A DNA stretch of 64,000 nt from Bacteroidota bacterium (lineage in GTDB: Bacteria > Bacteroidota > Bacteroidia > Bacteroidales > Porphyromonadaceae). The notes below the pieces were generated by a model, which saw only the letters and a program-made list of their open reading frames with translations, ran no database searches and had not been told where the DNA came from. The stretch's first letter is position 1, and each line of letters opens with the position of its first letter. The stretch is from the NCBI GenBank assembly GCA_023395395.1, contig JAEWZH010000020.1, positions 20,773-84,772 on the forward strand, read 5' to 3'. The translations under genes were made by a program, and so were the position numbers. Positions 42,028 to 50,896 of the stretch are shown piece by piece.

Positions 42028-43878
42028 ATGAAAAAAAGATCAATCAAGTTTAGTCTCCTCTACAGAGACATGTTCCAAAGCTCAGGAAAGTACCAACCAA
42101 GAGTGGATCAACTGGAGCGTGTAGCACCTGCCATTGTTGAGATGGGTTGCTTTGCTCGTGTAGAGACCAATGGAGGTGCGTTTGAGCAGGTTCAGCTACT
42201 TTATGGTGAGAACCCCAATAAGGCCGTAAGAGCGTTTACAAAGGTATTCCACGAGGCGGGCATCCAGACACACATGCTGGATCGTGGACTTAATGCACTC
42301 CGTATGTACCCAGTACCAGCTGATGTTCGCAGACTGATGTACAAGGTCAAGAAGGCTCAGGGTACGGATATTACTCGCATTTTCTGTGGTCTAAACGATG
42401 TGCGCAATATCATCCCTTCAATCCAATATGCTAAGGAGGCAGGTATGATTCCACAGGCGGCACTCTGTATTACTCACTCTCCAATTCATACCGCTGAGTA
42501 CTATACTAATATCGCTTTCCAGCTTATCGATGCTGGTGCTCCTGAGATTTGTCTCAAGGATATGGCTGGAGTAGGGCGCCCTACTGTACTTGGTAAGATT
42601 GTCAAGGCTATCAAGGAGCGCAATCCAGAGGTGATTGTACAGTATCATGGTCACTCTGGACCAGGCTTTTCCCCAGCGTCTATGCTGGAGGTAGCTCGCG
42701 CAGGTGCGGATATCATTGACGTAGCCGTAGAGCCATTGTCTTGGGGTAAGATTCACCCAGATGTAATCACTATCCAGCAGATGCTCAAGGCAGACGGATT
42801 TGATGTGCCTGAGATTAATATGAATGCCTACATGAAGGTGCGTAGTCTCACTCAGGAGTTCCTCGATGACTTCCTTGGCTACTTTACCGACTTTGGCAAC
42901 CTCCAGAGCTCTTCACTTCTAGTCGGCTGTGGCCTCCCTGGAGGTATGATGGGATCAATGATGGCTGACCTTAAGGGGATTCACTCGGCTATCAATATGT
43001 ACCACAGACAGAATAACGAACCAGAGATTTCGGTAGATGATCTTATGGTGAAGCTATTCAACGAAGTTGAGTACGTATGGCCAAAGCTTGGTTATCCACC
43101 ACTAGTTACTCCATTCAGCCAGTATGTTAAGAATGTCGCTCTCATGAACGTATTCAATATGGAGCGTGGCGAAGGTCGTTGGCAGGCAATCGATAAGAAT
43201 ACTTGGGGAATGATTACTGGTAAGTCAGGTAAGCTCCCAGGAGAGCTTGCTCCGGAGATTATAGCTCTAGCCAAGGAGCAAGGAGAGGAATTTACTGATA
43301 CTAATCCACAGGACAACTATCCAGACGAGCTTGATAAGTTCCGCAAGATGATGGACGAAGAGGGCTGGGATTATGGTGAAGATAATGAGGAACTCTTTGA
43401 GTTTGCGATGCACGAGCAACAATATCGTGACTATAGGAGCGGTATCGCTAAAGAGCGTTTTCAGGCTGATCTATCCAAGCTCAAGGCAGAATCTCAGGCC
43501 AAAAAAGGTGTAACTCCAGAGGAAGTTAAAGCACTTCAACGCGCTAATTATATCCCTGTTACTGCCCCAGTTAGTGGTCAGGTATTCTGGGAAGTCGACT
43601 TCGAGGATCGGTCTGCAGCTCCAGCGGTAGGTACTTCATACCGAGCAGGCAGTAAGATGTGCTTCATTCAGACCAATGTGCTTTATACTGTAGACGTCCT
43701 CGCAGGTGTCTCAGGTCGTATCCGTGAGATCGTTGCAGACCAGGGTGCCAACGTGCGTAAGGGAGATGTGATTGCATATATGGATGAGTGTACCGAATTT
43801 CTTCCAGAGGAAGAAGTAAAGAAAGAGTACGTGACCCGTGTAGAGAAGACTCCTTTTACTGGGAAAGAGGTTAAGTAA
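42028..43878 (+). CDS. Carboxyltransferase (pyruvate carboxylase B / oxaloacetate decarboxylase alpha type) with a degenerate biotin carrier domain
   Basis: 616 residues. The N-terminal TIM-barrel carboxyltransferase domain keeps the metal Asp in YRDMFQS (about 13-19), the carbamylated Lys177 in CLKDMAG, the metal ligands His207/His209 in YHGHSG, and RIFCGLNDVRN. The usual RGQN is RGLN. The C-terminal domain (about 510-600) has the carrier fold (APVSGQVFWEV, then GVSGRIREIVADQGANVRKGD), but where carriers have the biotinyl-Lys motif (E/V)(A/S)MKM it reads IQTNVLYTV, with no Lys. Biotinylation of this chain therefore looks impossible. It may work with a separate biotin carrier, or have another role. 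A strong terminator follows. Confidence 0.85.
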   Translation: MKKRSIKFSLLYRDMFQSSGKYQPRVDQLERVAPAIVEMGCFARVETNGGAFEQVQLLYGENPNKAVRAFTKVFHEAGIQTHMLDRGLNALRMYPVPADVRRLMYKVKKAQGTDITRIFCGLNDVRNIIPSIQYAKEAGMIPQAALCITHSPIHTAEYYTNIAFQLIDAGAPEICLKDMAGVGRPTVLGKIVKAIKERNPEVIVQYHGHSGPGFSPASMLEVARAGADIIDVAVEPLSWGKIHPDVITIQQMLKADGFDVPEINMNAYMKVRSLTQEFLDDFLGYFTDFGNLQSSSLLVGCGLPGGMMGSMMADLKGIHSAINMYHRQNNEPEISVDDLMVKLFNEVEYVWPKLGYPPLVTPFSQYVKNVALMNVFNMERGEGRWQAIDKNTWGMITGKSGKLPGELAPEIIALAKEQGEEFTDTNPQDNYPDELDKFRKMMDEEGWDYGEDNEELFEFAMHEQQYRDYRSGIAKERFQADLSKLKAESQAKKGVTPEEVKALQRANYIPVTAPVSGQVFWEVDFEDRSAAPAVGTSYRAGSKMCFIQTNVLYTVDVLAGVSGRIREIVADQGANVRKGDVIAYMDECTEFLPEEEVKKEYVTRVEKTPFTGKEVK

Positions 43879-43906
43879 CTTGTCCCAGCGAGGCACGCAA
43901 TAGTAA

Positions 43907-43948
43907 AGTCCAGCCATTCCTAATGAGGAGTGGCTGGACTAATTTTTG
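43907..43948 (+). terminator. Terminator after the carboxyltransferase gene
   Basis: A 15-bp stem (AGTCCAGCCATTCCT with its partner, one G-U pair) around the loop AATG is followed by AATTTTTG. Confidence 0.92.
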
Positions 43949-43993
43949 ACTATTATTTTCTACCTAAGTGGTATCCGTCAATGATATATCAGC

Positions 43994-44299
43994 TTACATA
44001 TCTGTTCTGACCACCACGATGACATGAACGCTATCACCAGGCTGTTTGTTAAGTTGTTGGCGAATCGATTTTAGCATACCGAGAATATAACAGGTGGAGC
44101 CATCTTCATTCTTGACCCCCATATTGACGATGCTCCCTTCGTATGGAATACCATCAAAAGTGGCGCATACCTTTAGACGCCCTTTGCCATATACTTGACG
44201 AATATCGATTGGCACTCGGACAAAGGCTCCTCCCTTGTCAGGGATAGGCTCGATAATGGCATCAAACTGAAACTTAGGATCTTGATTATTCTTCTCCAT
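43994..44299 (-). CDS. DUF1905 domain protein
   Basis: 101-residue protein covering a whole DUF1905 domain: FQFDAIIEPI, GGAFVRVPIDI near residues 23-33, VYGKGRLKVCATFDGIPYEGSI, and CYILGMLKSIRQQLNKQPGDSVHVIV. The family is a small beta-barrel of unknown function. Here the domain stands alone, without the YdeI/OmpD-associated domain often joined to it. It is monocistronic, with its own consensus promoter at 44335-44364, and converges with the carboxyltransferase gene. Confidence 0.85.
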   Translation of the reverse strand: MEKNNQDPKFQFDAIIEPIPDKGGAFVRVPIDIRQVYGKGRLKVCATFDGIPYEGSIVNMGVKNEDGSTCYILGMLKSIRQQLNKQPGDSVHVIVVVRTDM

Positions 44300-44334
44300 C
44301 TTATTTGATCTTATTGCTGATAAACATACATGCT

Positions 44335-44364
44335 CAAAGGTAACTAAAAGAGCTGACCCATCAA
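44335..44364 (-). promoter_or_regulatory. Promoter of the DUF1905 gene
   Basis: Minus strand: TTG (44362-44364), a 19-bp spacer, then TACCTTTG (44335-44342). Both elements are consensus. Confidence 0.75.
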
Positions 44365-44452
44365 ATCAATCTACCCTGTACGAGTAAATTCGGAATCTTC
44401 GGAGAAATAGGTATCTTTACGATGTGGATATAAGCAATTCGGAAGAGATAGT

Positions 44453-45355
44453 ATGGAGAGAGTATTACTAACAGGGTCTAATGAAATTTTGACGCGCCAC
44501 TTTATGGGTGTTTATGAGGGGTTGTATGATATGCGCCTTTTGACTAGGCATCCCAAGGGCGACCATCATTTTTACTGGAATCCCTTAAAGGATGAACTAG
44601 ATCCTGAAGCACTGGAGGGGGTAGATTATATTGTACATGTTGGAGGATCCACTGAGAATCCTCTGACACTGGATGTACGTCATCGTGATGTGCTCACTAG
44701 CTATCGTGCAGGAGGAACAGACCTTATTGGTCGTATGTTAATGGCTTTGGGACAGGAAGTAAAGAGCTTTATCACTATCTCATCTACCACCTATTATGGT
44801 AGCTATCCCAATCCCTATATTCACACAGAGGCGTCACCATCTGGAGATGATTTTCTAGCCCAGTTGCACTCTGCGGGGGAAGAGGAGGCTTATATCTTGG
44901 AGGTCGAAGCGCTTACTAGGCGTTCGGTGGCTTTGCGATTTGGAAATATCCTATGTCATTATGGCGGAATTTTGCCACATATTGCAGCAGGAAGCGATTT
45001 GGGACTAGCGATTATCTATGGTAAGGGTGAGCAGATCGTCCCATGGGTGCATGTGAGTGATGCCGTACGTATGATACGCTGGGCAATCGATAATAATGAG
45101 TTGTATGGAGCTTACAATTGTGTTGCCCCAGAATGGATTACTTATGATAAGCTTGTATCTACTGCTGCCTATGTGCGTAGGGGGCGTACTTACCCAATTC
45201 ATCTGCCTAAGTGCATCCTGAGGATGATACGTCAAGAATTGGCAGAGCAGTATCTTCATAGCAATAGAATTTCCACCAATCACTTGATGCAGACTGGCTT
45301 TACATTTCTATATCCAGATATTCATTCAGCACTGACGAGTGTTTATGACCTATAA
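44453..45355 (+). CDS. SDR-family NAD(P)-binding protein (TIGR01777/YfcH-like) with degenerate Gly motif
   Basis: 300-residue extended short-chain dehydrogenase-like protein of the YfcH/SDR39U1 type. Family features are YIVHVGGSTENPL (about 59-71), ISSTTYYGSYP (about 121-131), LRFGNILCHYGG, IIYGKGEQIVPWVHVSDAVRMI (about 185-206) and AYNCVAPE. The N-terminal nucleotide-binding motif, normally TGGTGFIG, reads TGSNEILT, losing two of its glycines, so cofactor binding may be altered or lost. The start at 44453 fits the family. Its end overlaps the methyltransferase start by 11 bp. Confidence 0.8.
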   Translation: MERVLLTGSNEILTRHFMGVYEGLYDMRLLTRHPKGDHHFYWNPLKDELDPEALEGVDYIVHVGGSTENPLTLDVRHRDVLTSYRAGGTDLIGRMLMALGQEVKSFITISSTTYYGSYPNPYIHTEASPSGDDFLAQLHSAGEEEAYILEVEALTRRSVALRFGNILCHYGGILPHIAAGSDLGLAIIYGKGEQIVPWVHVSDAVRMIRWAIDNNELYGAYNCVAPEWITYDKLVSTAAYVRRGRTYPIHLPKCILRMIRQELAEQYLHSNRISTNHLMQTGFTFLYPDIHSALTSVYDL

Positions 45356-46079
45356 AGACTTAAATGGTTTAGGTAAGCTATTTCTAATCCCAATCTCCAT
45401 TGGAGATGTGGGAGTTGAAAGGTATTTGCCGCCTGATAATCTCAATGTCATCAGGGCGATAAAGTATTTTGTAGTTGAGAGTGCCCGTACCGCTCGGCAA
45501 TACATTAAGAGTATCTTACCCGAAATCAATATATCGGATCTTACTATATTAGAAGTGGATAAGCACCATGGGTATAATTATCCTAAGGAGGAGGTTTTAG
45601 GGCTATTGAGAAGTGGAACGGATGTGGGTCTTATGAGTGAAGCAGGTTGTCCAGCCGTGGCTGATCCAGGTCATCACGTTGTGGCTGATTGTCATGTCGC
45701 AGGTATTAGAGTAGTGCCACTTGTAGGGCCTTCATCTATACTCCTATCACTAATGGCATCTGGATTTAGTGGACAAAACTTTGCTTTTCACGGATATTTG
45801 ACCTTTGACAGCAAGGAGCGACGAAAGATACTCCTTGACTGGCAAAGAAAGGCACAACAAGGAGAGACCCAAATATTTATTGAAGCTCCATACCGCAATG
45901 ACAAACTCATAGAGGAGCTGGTGGAGCTACTCTCTCCATCTCAGAAACTCTCTGTTGCGATTGATTTGACTACCCCTCAAGAGGAGATTATTACACTCCC
46001 CCTCTCTGAATGGCGAAAGGTAATGAAGGGTGGAGCAAGTTGGCACAAGCGACCTGCTATATTTTTACTCGGTAAGTAA
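45345..46079 (+). CDS. Tetrapyrrole methylase-fold SAM methyltransferase (RsmI-related)
   Basis: 244 residues with the TP-methylase fold shared by the rRNA 2'-O-methyltransferase RsmI. It has LFLIPISIGDV near the N-terminus, GLMSEAGCPAVADPGHHVV (about 92-110), VPLVGPSSILLSLMASG and IFIEAPYRND. The EDTR motif of canonical RsmI is missing (VVESARTARQ is found instead) and the C-terminal domain is absent, so it is a divergent paralogue and its RNA target is unsure. The ATG at 45345 is preferred over an upstream GTG at 45339. A YrdC gene follows after 2 bp. Confidence 0.82.
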   Translation: MTYKDLNGLGKLFLIPISIGDVGVERYLPPDNLNVIRAIKYFVVESARTARQYIKSILPEINISDLTILEVDKHHGYNYPKEEVLGLLRSGTDVGLMSEAGCPAVADPGHHVVADCHVAGIRVVPLVGPSSILLSLMASGFSGQNFAFHGYLTFDSKERRKILLDWQRKAQQGETQIFIEAPYRNDKLIEELVELLSPSQKLSVAIDLTTPQEEIITLPLSEWRKVMKGGASWHKRPAIFLLGK

Positions 46080-46081
46080 GT

Positions 46082-46696
46082 ATGATAAAGATTTATGATG
46101 GAGCATCAACTCCTGAAAGTGTATTAAGGGAGCTTTCTGAAGCTCTCAAGGAGGGAGAATTAATTATTATCCCTACTGATACCCGCTACAGCCTTTGTTG
46201 TGATGCACTTAATCAGAATAGTTTAGAACGTCTAGCTCATCTTAAGGGTGTGGATCCCAAAAAGAGTACCTTTTCGATCCTTTGCTCCGATATTACTCAA
46301 GTGAGTGAGTATGCACGTCTTAATAATGATGCTTTTAAGTTAATCAAGAGCAATACTCCTGGACCCTTTACTTTTATTTTGCCTGTAAGTAGCTCGTTAC
46401 CGAAGATTTATAAGGGACGCAAGGAGGTAGGAGTCCGTATTCCCCGCCATCGTTTTGTGCTGGATTTAATCACTTATTTGGGACATCCTTTGACTGGCTT
46501 TTCACTTCCTATTGATATAGAGCAGCGAGAAGAGGAGTATGGCTATCATCCAGAGCTGATTGAGGAGCTTTGGGGTACTCAGGTCGCGTATGTGGTGGAT
46601 GGAGGAATTGGTTGCATGGTAGAGAGTGCTATTGTCAATTGTATATCCGAACCTTTTGAAATAGATAGAGAGGGTCCTGAATCCCTAGTTTTATAA
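46082..46696 (+). CDS. Sua5/YciO/YrdC family protein (threonylcarbamoyl-AMP synthase-like)
   Basis: 204 residues covering the YrdC fold, with IIPTDTRYSLCCDALN near residues 29-44, HLKGVDPKKSTFSILC (about 58-73), PGPFTFILPVSS (about 96-107) and VGVRIPRH. Enzymes of this family make threonylcarbamoyl-AMP from Thr, bicarbonate and ATP for the t6A modification of tRNAs. The KR.R.KPF motif of TsaC/Sua5 is weakened (DPKKSTF), which is closer to the YciO subgroup, so the exact activity is open. It is the last gene of a three-gene run. Confidence 0.85.
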   Translation: MIKIYDGASTPESVLRELSEALKEGELIIIPTDTRYSLCCDALNQNSLERLAHLKGVDPKKSTFSILCSDITQVSEYARLNNDAFKLIKSNTPGPFTFILPVSSSLPKIYKGRKEVGVRIPRHRFVLDLITYLGHPLTGFSLPIDIEQREEEYGYHPELIEELWGTQVAYVVDGGIGCMVESAIVNCISEPFEIDREGPESLVL

Positions 46697-46768
46697 AATA
46701 AATAACCCCATATTGAATAATAAAACAGGACAAGACGACCGACTTTCGAAAAATATTTGCCTAAATCC

Positions 46769-46799
46769 TTGCAAATGTCGAAAAATACATTTACCTTTG
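46769..46799 (+). promoter_or_regulatory. Promoter of the radical SAM operon leader
   Basis: TTG at 46769-46771, a 20-bp spacer, then TACCTTTG at 46792-46799, a consensus promoter. Transcription should begin near 46806, about 110 bp upstream of the radical SAM start codon. Confidence 0.8.
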
Positions 46800-46805
46800 T
46801 AGCGT

Positions 46806-46878
46806 GTTTTTCATAGTATTAGATTTTAGGTTAATATCAAGATTGAAGGTTGTCGTGAGACAGCCTTTTTCTTTTTAT
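46806..46878 (+). ncRNA. Candidate short leader RNA or attenuator before the radical SAM gene
   Basis: Between a consensus promoter and the coding region, transcription would meet a terminator-like hairpin (46846-46867) and T-run after only about 70 nt. This fits either an attenuated mRNA leader or an independent small RNA of about 70 nt. No sensible reading frame is seen inside. It matches no riboswitch that I can name with confidence. Confidence 0.45.
46846..46878 (+). terminator. Intrinsic terminator inside the radical SAM leader
   Basis: A 9-bp stem (AAGGTTGTC with GACAGCCTT, one G-U pair) around the loop GTGA is followed by TTTCTTTTT. It lies upstream of the start codon, an attenuator position. 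Confidence 0.75.
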
Positions 46879-46887
46879 ATACCCCAT

Positions 46888-46937
46888 GCTATGACTCATC
46901 CAATTTATCGGTGCTATGACTCATCCAACTTATCGGG
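46888..46937 (+). repeat. 25-bp tandem duplication spanning the start codon
   Basis: Two adjacent 25-bp copies (46888-46912 and 46913-46937) agree at 23 positions; each begins GCTATGACTCATCCAA. The first ATG (46891) is out of frame with the second (46916) and reaches a stop after 17 codons, so the upstream copy is a decoy start. Confidence 0.9.
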
Positions 46938-47854
46938 ATTTTAGTGAATATCTAAGAAGAGTATTCCCACACTATAAAGTCCAAAAGATTTCCATAAATG
47001 CTGGTTTCACTTGTCCTAATCGAGATGGTAGTAAGGGGCAAGGAGGGTGTACCTATTGTAATAATCACTCCTTTAGCCCCTCATACACTATGGTTGGAGG
47101 TAGTATAATGGAACAACTCTATGCGGGCAAGGCATTTTTTCATTCAAAATATCCCGATATGAAGTATTTGGCATACTTTCAATCCTATACCAACACTTAT
47201 GGTGATCTGTCAGAGTTGAAGAAGCTGTATGAAGAGGCACTTGGATGCGAAGACGTAGTAGGGCTCATTATAGCCACTCGCCCCGACTGTGTAGACATCG
47301 GGCTTTTGGACTATTTTCAGGAGCTAAGTCGCCGCACATTTGTATATATAGAATATGGAGTGGAGAGTACGTGCGAAGAAACACTAATCAGGATCAATAG
47401 AGGACACACTTTTGAGGACAGCAAGTGGGCAATTATTGAAACGGCTAAGCGAGAAATTCCAGTGGGGGCTCATCTTATAATTGGGCTGCCTGGTGAGGGT
47501 GAAATAAAGTATCTTCAGCATATCAATCGACTTTCTCAGTTACCGATTACTTCCCTAAAGCTACATCAATTACAGATATTGAGGGGAACAAAGCTGGCCA
47601 AGGAGCATTATGAACAATCTTTCCCTCTCTTTGAAGCGGAGGAATATGCTGAATTGGTATGCAAAATGCTAAGGAGACTGAGACCTAATATATATGTCGA
47701 TCGTTTTGTGTCTCAAGCTCCCTCAAATATGGTCATAGCTCCTCGTTGGGGTATTAAAAACTACCAATTTATCCATTTAGTAGAGCATCTGATGAAGGAA
47801 AGAGGGTGGTTCCAAGGGGATTGTTATCAGGGAGAATTGCCGAAATATGATTAA
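46916..47854 (+). CDS. Radical SAM protein, TIGR01212 family (YhcC-like)
   Basis: 312-residue radical SAM enzyme of unknown reaction. The 4Fe-4S cysteines are Cys33, Cys45 and Cys48, in the family-specific spacing TCPNRDG...GGCTYC. YLAYFQSYTNTYGDL (about 81-95), GLIIATRPDCVD, YIEYGVESTCEETL and HLIIGLPGEGE are the usual beta-strand motifs. The ATG at 46916 is in frame with the domain and gives a normal N-terminus; an almost identical sequence 25 bp upstream carries an out-of-frame ATG. It is the first gene of a seven-gene run. Confidence 0.88.
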   Translation: MTHPTYRDFSEYLRRVFPHYKVQKISINAGFTCPNRDGSKGQGGCTYCNNHSFSPSYTMVGGSIMEQLYAGKAFFHSKYPDMKYLAYFQSYTNTYGDLSELKKLYEEALGCEDVVGLIIATRPDCVDIGLLDYFQELSRRTFVYIEYGVESTCEETLIRINRGHTFEDSKWAIIETAKREIPVGAHLIIGLPGEGEIKYLQHINRLSQLPITSLKLHQLQILRGTKLAKEHYEQSFPLFEAEEYAELVCKMLRRLRPNIYVDRFVSQAPSNMVIAPRWGIKNYQFIHLVEHLMKERGWFQGDCYQGELPKYD

Positions 47855-47893
47855 GTTTGTGGAGTACTAAAGGGAGGGAGAAAGTGTGAAGCA

Positions 47894-50893
47894 ATGAAGA
47901 AGAGAAAATGGATACTTGGGGTATTGATAGCAGGAGCACTCTATACAGTGAGCCCCGCACAAGTGTTGAACCCGCGTAATGCCGATATACTTCGGGTACG
48001 TGAGGCAATTCAATTTTTCAGTCCTATAGGTGCTCTTGAGGGACTGCAGAGGGTTTATAAAGATACATGGCAACTGGAAGCAGACGATGATGAGGCACAG
48101 TACTTGGATGCCATCGCAAGGGGGATGCTAAGAACCGGAGATGCCGAACTAAAACTGCTCAAGTTTATTGAGACACATCCACATTCTAGCTATATCAACT
48201 ACGCTTGGGCTGCTCTAGGTCAGCTCTATTATGCTCAAGGACAGTATGGCAGTGCAGTCTACTGGCTTCGTCAAGTAGATACAGCACTTTTACCGGAAAA
48301 GATGGGAGCAGCAGTGGATTATTATCATGCCTATGCGCTTTTTAAGGAGGGTAGGGACGCTGAGGCACTAAAGCTATTTGAGCCTCTTACCTATTACAAA
48401 GATTTTCAAGATGATGCTTCATTCTATGTTGGGTATATTCTATTGAAAGAGGATGAGGTTGCCAAAGGTGCTAGATATCTGAGTCGAGTAGTACGCCACT
48501 CCCAATATGGTGTTTATGCCAACGCTTATATTGCGGAGGCTCGCTTCTCTGAAATGAAATATAGCGAAGCACTATCGATGGCAGAGGGAGGTCTGAGACA
48601 GAGTGGTTTGCCTAAAGAGATTGAGATTTCTCTCAACCGAACTGCGGGTCTGGCTGCGAGCAGTCTAGGACAATTACAATTGTCGGTGGATTATCTCCAA
48701 AAGTACACGCAGTTGGCTACTTCATTAGGTAGAGTAGAACAGTTGGTGCTAGGCAAGAATCTTTTCGAGCTTGAACGTAATTCTGAGGCGGAGCAGTATC
48801 TACTCTCAGTGGCAGATGGGAATAGCGATTTTATGAGCCAGTTATCACTCTATTATGCTGGACTTGCTCAGCTTGCACTCAAGCAACCGAGTAAAGCTAT
48901 TGGTTCGTTTGACCGTGCTAAATCAATCGCCACCTATGCGCCATTAACTGAAGCGTCTGAGTTTAACGCAGCACTTGCATCTTATGCACAGACACCTGGT
49001 AGAATTGGTGCCGGTTCGCAAAGGCTGTCGAGGTTCCTTTCAGCCTACCCTAGTAGTGAGTACCGTAGTCAGGTGATCGGTTATCTCTCTGATGCTTACC
49101 TCAACGAGCCTAACTCAGGTGCTGCACTGGATGAATTGAATAAGATAAGTCCGATTCCAAGTGAACTGTCAAAGGTGCGTGACCGAGTAAAGCTAAAGCA
49201 GGCAAATACATCGCTTACAAGTGGGAATACCAGACTAGCTACTCAGCAGTATGACGAAATTATCGGTAGCGCTGGCGACCCCTCCAGTATAGCAGAAGCA
49301 TACCTATGGAAGGGCGAGGCAGCGTATAGGGCGAAAGACTATCGTACGGCTGTCGTTAGCACGGAGAGCTATCTCAAGTTTCGTCCATCAGATTTGACCC
49401 TGAACTCCAATGCCTATTATACACTAGGCTATGCCCATTATAATCTCGGACAATACGGAGAGGCAGAGCGCTATTTCAAGCAGTATGAGCAAATCAATAC
49501 AGCTTCGACCCCTGATCAGAGAACTGCCATCAATAATCGTCTTGGAGATATAGAGATGCAACGTAAGGCTTATGCTTCAGCAATCTCGTATTACAATATT
49601 GCGGAGCAGGCAGGTGGTGCAGAGGCTGACTATGCGCTGTTTAATAGGGCAATGGTACGTGGTCTACAGAAAGACTATAAGGACAAAGCAGATTTGATGG
49701 CCAGTCTCGCTATTCGCTATCCGAACTCTAACCTAGTCGCTGAGGCTATCTATGAGCAAGGCAGGGCATTGGCGCTCGCTGGCGACAATCGTAAGGCACA
49801 ACAAGCGTTTGAGAGCTTCTTTGTGAGGTACAAGCAGCATGAACTTGCTGCTAAGGTAGGATTACAATTGGCGCTATCTTATTACGGAGACAATAAACTG
49901 GATGATGCGGTTAGAGTATATGAAATGGTAGTTCGTCAATATCCAAATACCTCTGAGGCAAAGAGCGCACTGCAGGATCTGAAAAGCATCAGCGTACAGC
50001 TCAATAGTGTAGATCGCTTTAGCGACTTGGTAAGTGAAGTAGGAGCCACTGACGTCGCTTCTCGATCCGAGATGGATTCTCTTGCCTTTATCGCAGCTGA
50101 GCGAGTCGTAGCTTCAGGGACTCCGGCTGAGGCCAATAGAGCTCTTGACCAGTATCTTGCCTCGTATCCTAATGGTACTTTTGTCAATAATGTGTACTAT
50201 AATAAGGCACTCCTTCAGTACAATGCTAAAGATTATAGAGGAGCAGTATCGACAGTCGCTTCGAGAGCTAAAAACTTCTCAGGTAAGTTGGCAGAAGATA
50301 CTTATCGCCTACTTGCTTCCAGCTATGATAGATTGGGTGAACCAGGTCGTGCCGCTGAGGCATATATGAGTCTTGCTTTATTGAGCAATAACCTTTCGGA
50401 GCGAAGCAATTGGGTAAAAGCTGCTGTTGATCGTGCTGAAGCTAGTGCCAGCAATGACTTTCTCAATAGCCTAGCATGGCAAGTCGCAGATGGTAAAGTG
50501 TCAGTGAATGAAGAGGCGAAATCAGGTGTGTTTCTTGCTGTAGCCAAGGGATACGCTCGTAGTAATCAGAAACAAAACGCCCTTACCTATGCAAAGCGAG
50601 TATTGGCTCTGAAGAACTTTGGTGGGCATCCAATCGCTGAAATAATCGTTGCACTTGACTTGTTTGATAAGGGCGAGTATAGGACAGTGCAAAGCAAGAT
50701 GCAGAAGGTAACCAATGTCGGTACAACGGATGCTTATTGGTTGGCAAGAGCATTTATCTTGCTGGCAGATAGCTATGAAAAGTTGGGAGACCGTGATACA
50801 GCTCGTACCTACCTTGAGAGTGTACGTGGTAGCTATACCAGTAGTAAAGACGGAATCATCAGTATGATCGACGAACGCTTAGCAAGACTTTAA
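47894..50893 (+). CDS. Large periplasmic tetratricopeptide-repeat protein
   Basis: 999 residues with a signal peptide (hydrophobic about 6-20, likely cut after SPAQ) and TPR/Sel1-like repeats over almost the whole length. Clear units include YAQGQYGSAVYWLRQVDTAL (about 115-135), YTLGYAHYNLGQYGEAERYF (about 515-535), YAKGEA-type repeats near 475, and QQAFESFFVRYKQHELAAKV near 640. No catalytic domain is seen. It is 3 bp upstream of the beta-barrel gene, and I recall such TPR/barrel pairs from other Bacteroidetes, so an outer-membrane complex is plausible. Assembly and adhesion roles are both open. Confidence 0.82.
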   Translation: MKKRKWILGVLIAGALYTVSPAQVLNPRNADILRVREAIQFFSPIGALEGLQRVYKDTWQLEADDDEAQYLDAIARGMLRTGDAELKLLKFIETHPHSSYINYAWAALGQLYYAQGQYGSAVYWLRQVDTALLPEKMGAAVDYYHAYALFKEGRDAEALKLFEPLTYYKDFQDDASFYVGYILLKEDEVAKGARYLSRVVRHSQYGVYANAYIAEARFSEMKYSEALSMAEGGLRQSGLPKEIEISLNRTAGLAASSLGQLQLSVDYLQKYTQLATSLGRVEQLVLGKNLFELERNSEAEQYLLSVADGNSDFMSQLSLYYAGLAQLALKQPSKAIGSFDRAKSIATYAPLTEASEFNAALASYAQTPGRIGAGSQRLSRFLSAYPSSEYRSQVIGYLSDAYLNEPNSGAALDELNKISPIPSELSKVRDRVKLKQANTSLTSGNTRLATQQYDEIIGSAGDPSSIAEAYLWKGEAAYRAKDYRTAVVSTESYLKFRPSDLTLNSNAYYTLGYAHYNLGQYGEAERYFKQYEQINTASTPDQRTAINNRLGDIEMQRKAYASAISYYNIAEQAGGAEADYALFNRAMVRGLQKDYKDKADLMASLAIRYPNSNLVAEAIYEQGRALALAGDNRKAQQAFESFFVRYKQHELAAKVGLQLALSYYGDNKLDDAVRVYEMVVRQYPNTSEAKSALQDLKSISVQLNSVDRFSDLVSEVGATDVASRSEMDSLAFIAAERVVASGTPAEANRALDQYLASYPNGTFVNNVYYNKALLQYNAKDYRGAVSTVASRAKNFSGKLAEDTYRLLASSYDRLGEPGRAAEAYMSLALLSNNLSERSNWVKAAVDRAEASASNDFLNSLAWQVADGKVSVNEEAKSGVFLAVAKGYARSNQKQNALTYAKRVLALKNFGGHPIAEIIVALDLFDKGEYRTVQSKMQKVTNVGTTDAYWLARAFILLADSYEKLGDRDTARTYLESVRGSYTSSKDGIISMIDERLARL

Positions 50894-50896
50894 GTA

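Noticed and set aside
43500..43878. Loss of the biotin site as a frameshift artefact
   Set aside because: Carrier-like sequence continues in the same frame on both sides of the missing motif, so no compensating pair of frameshifts is needed.
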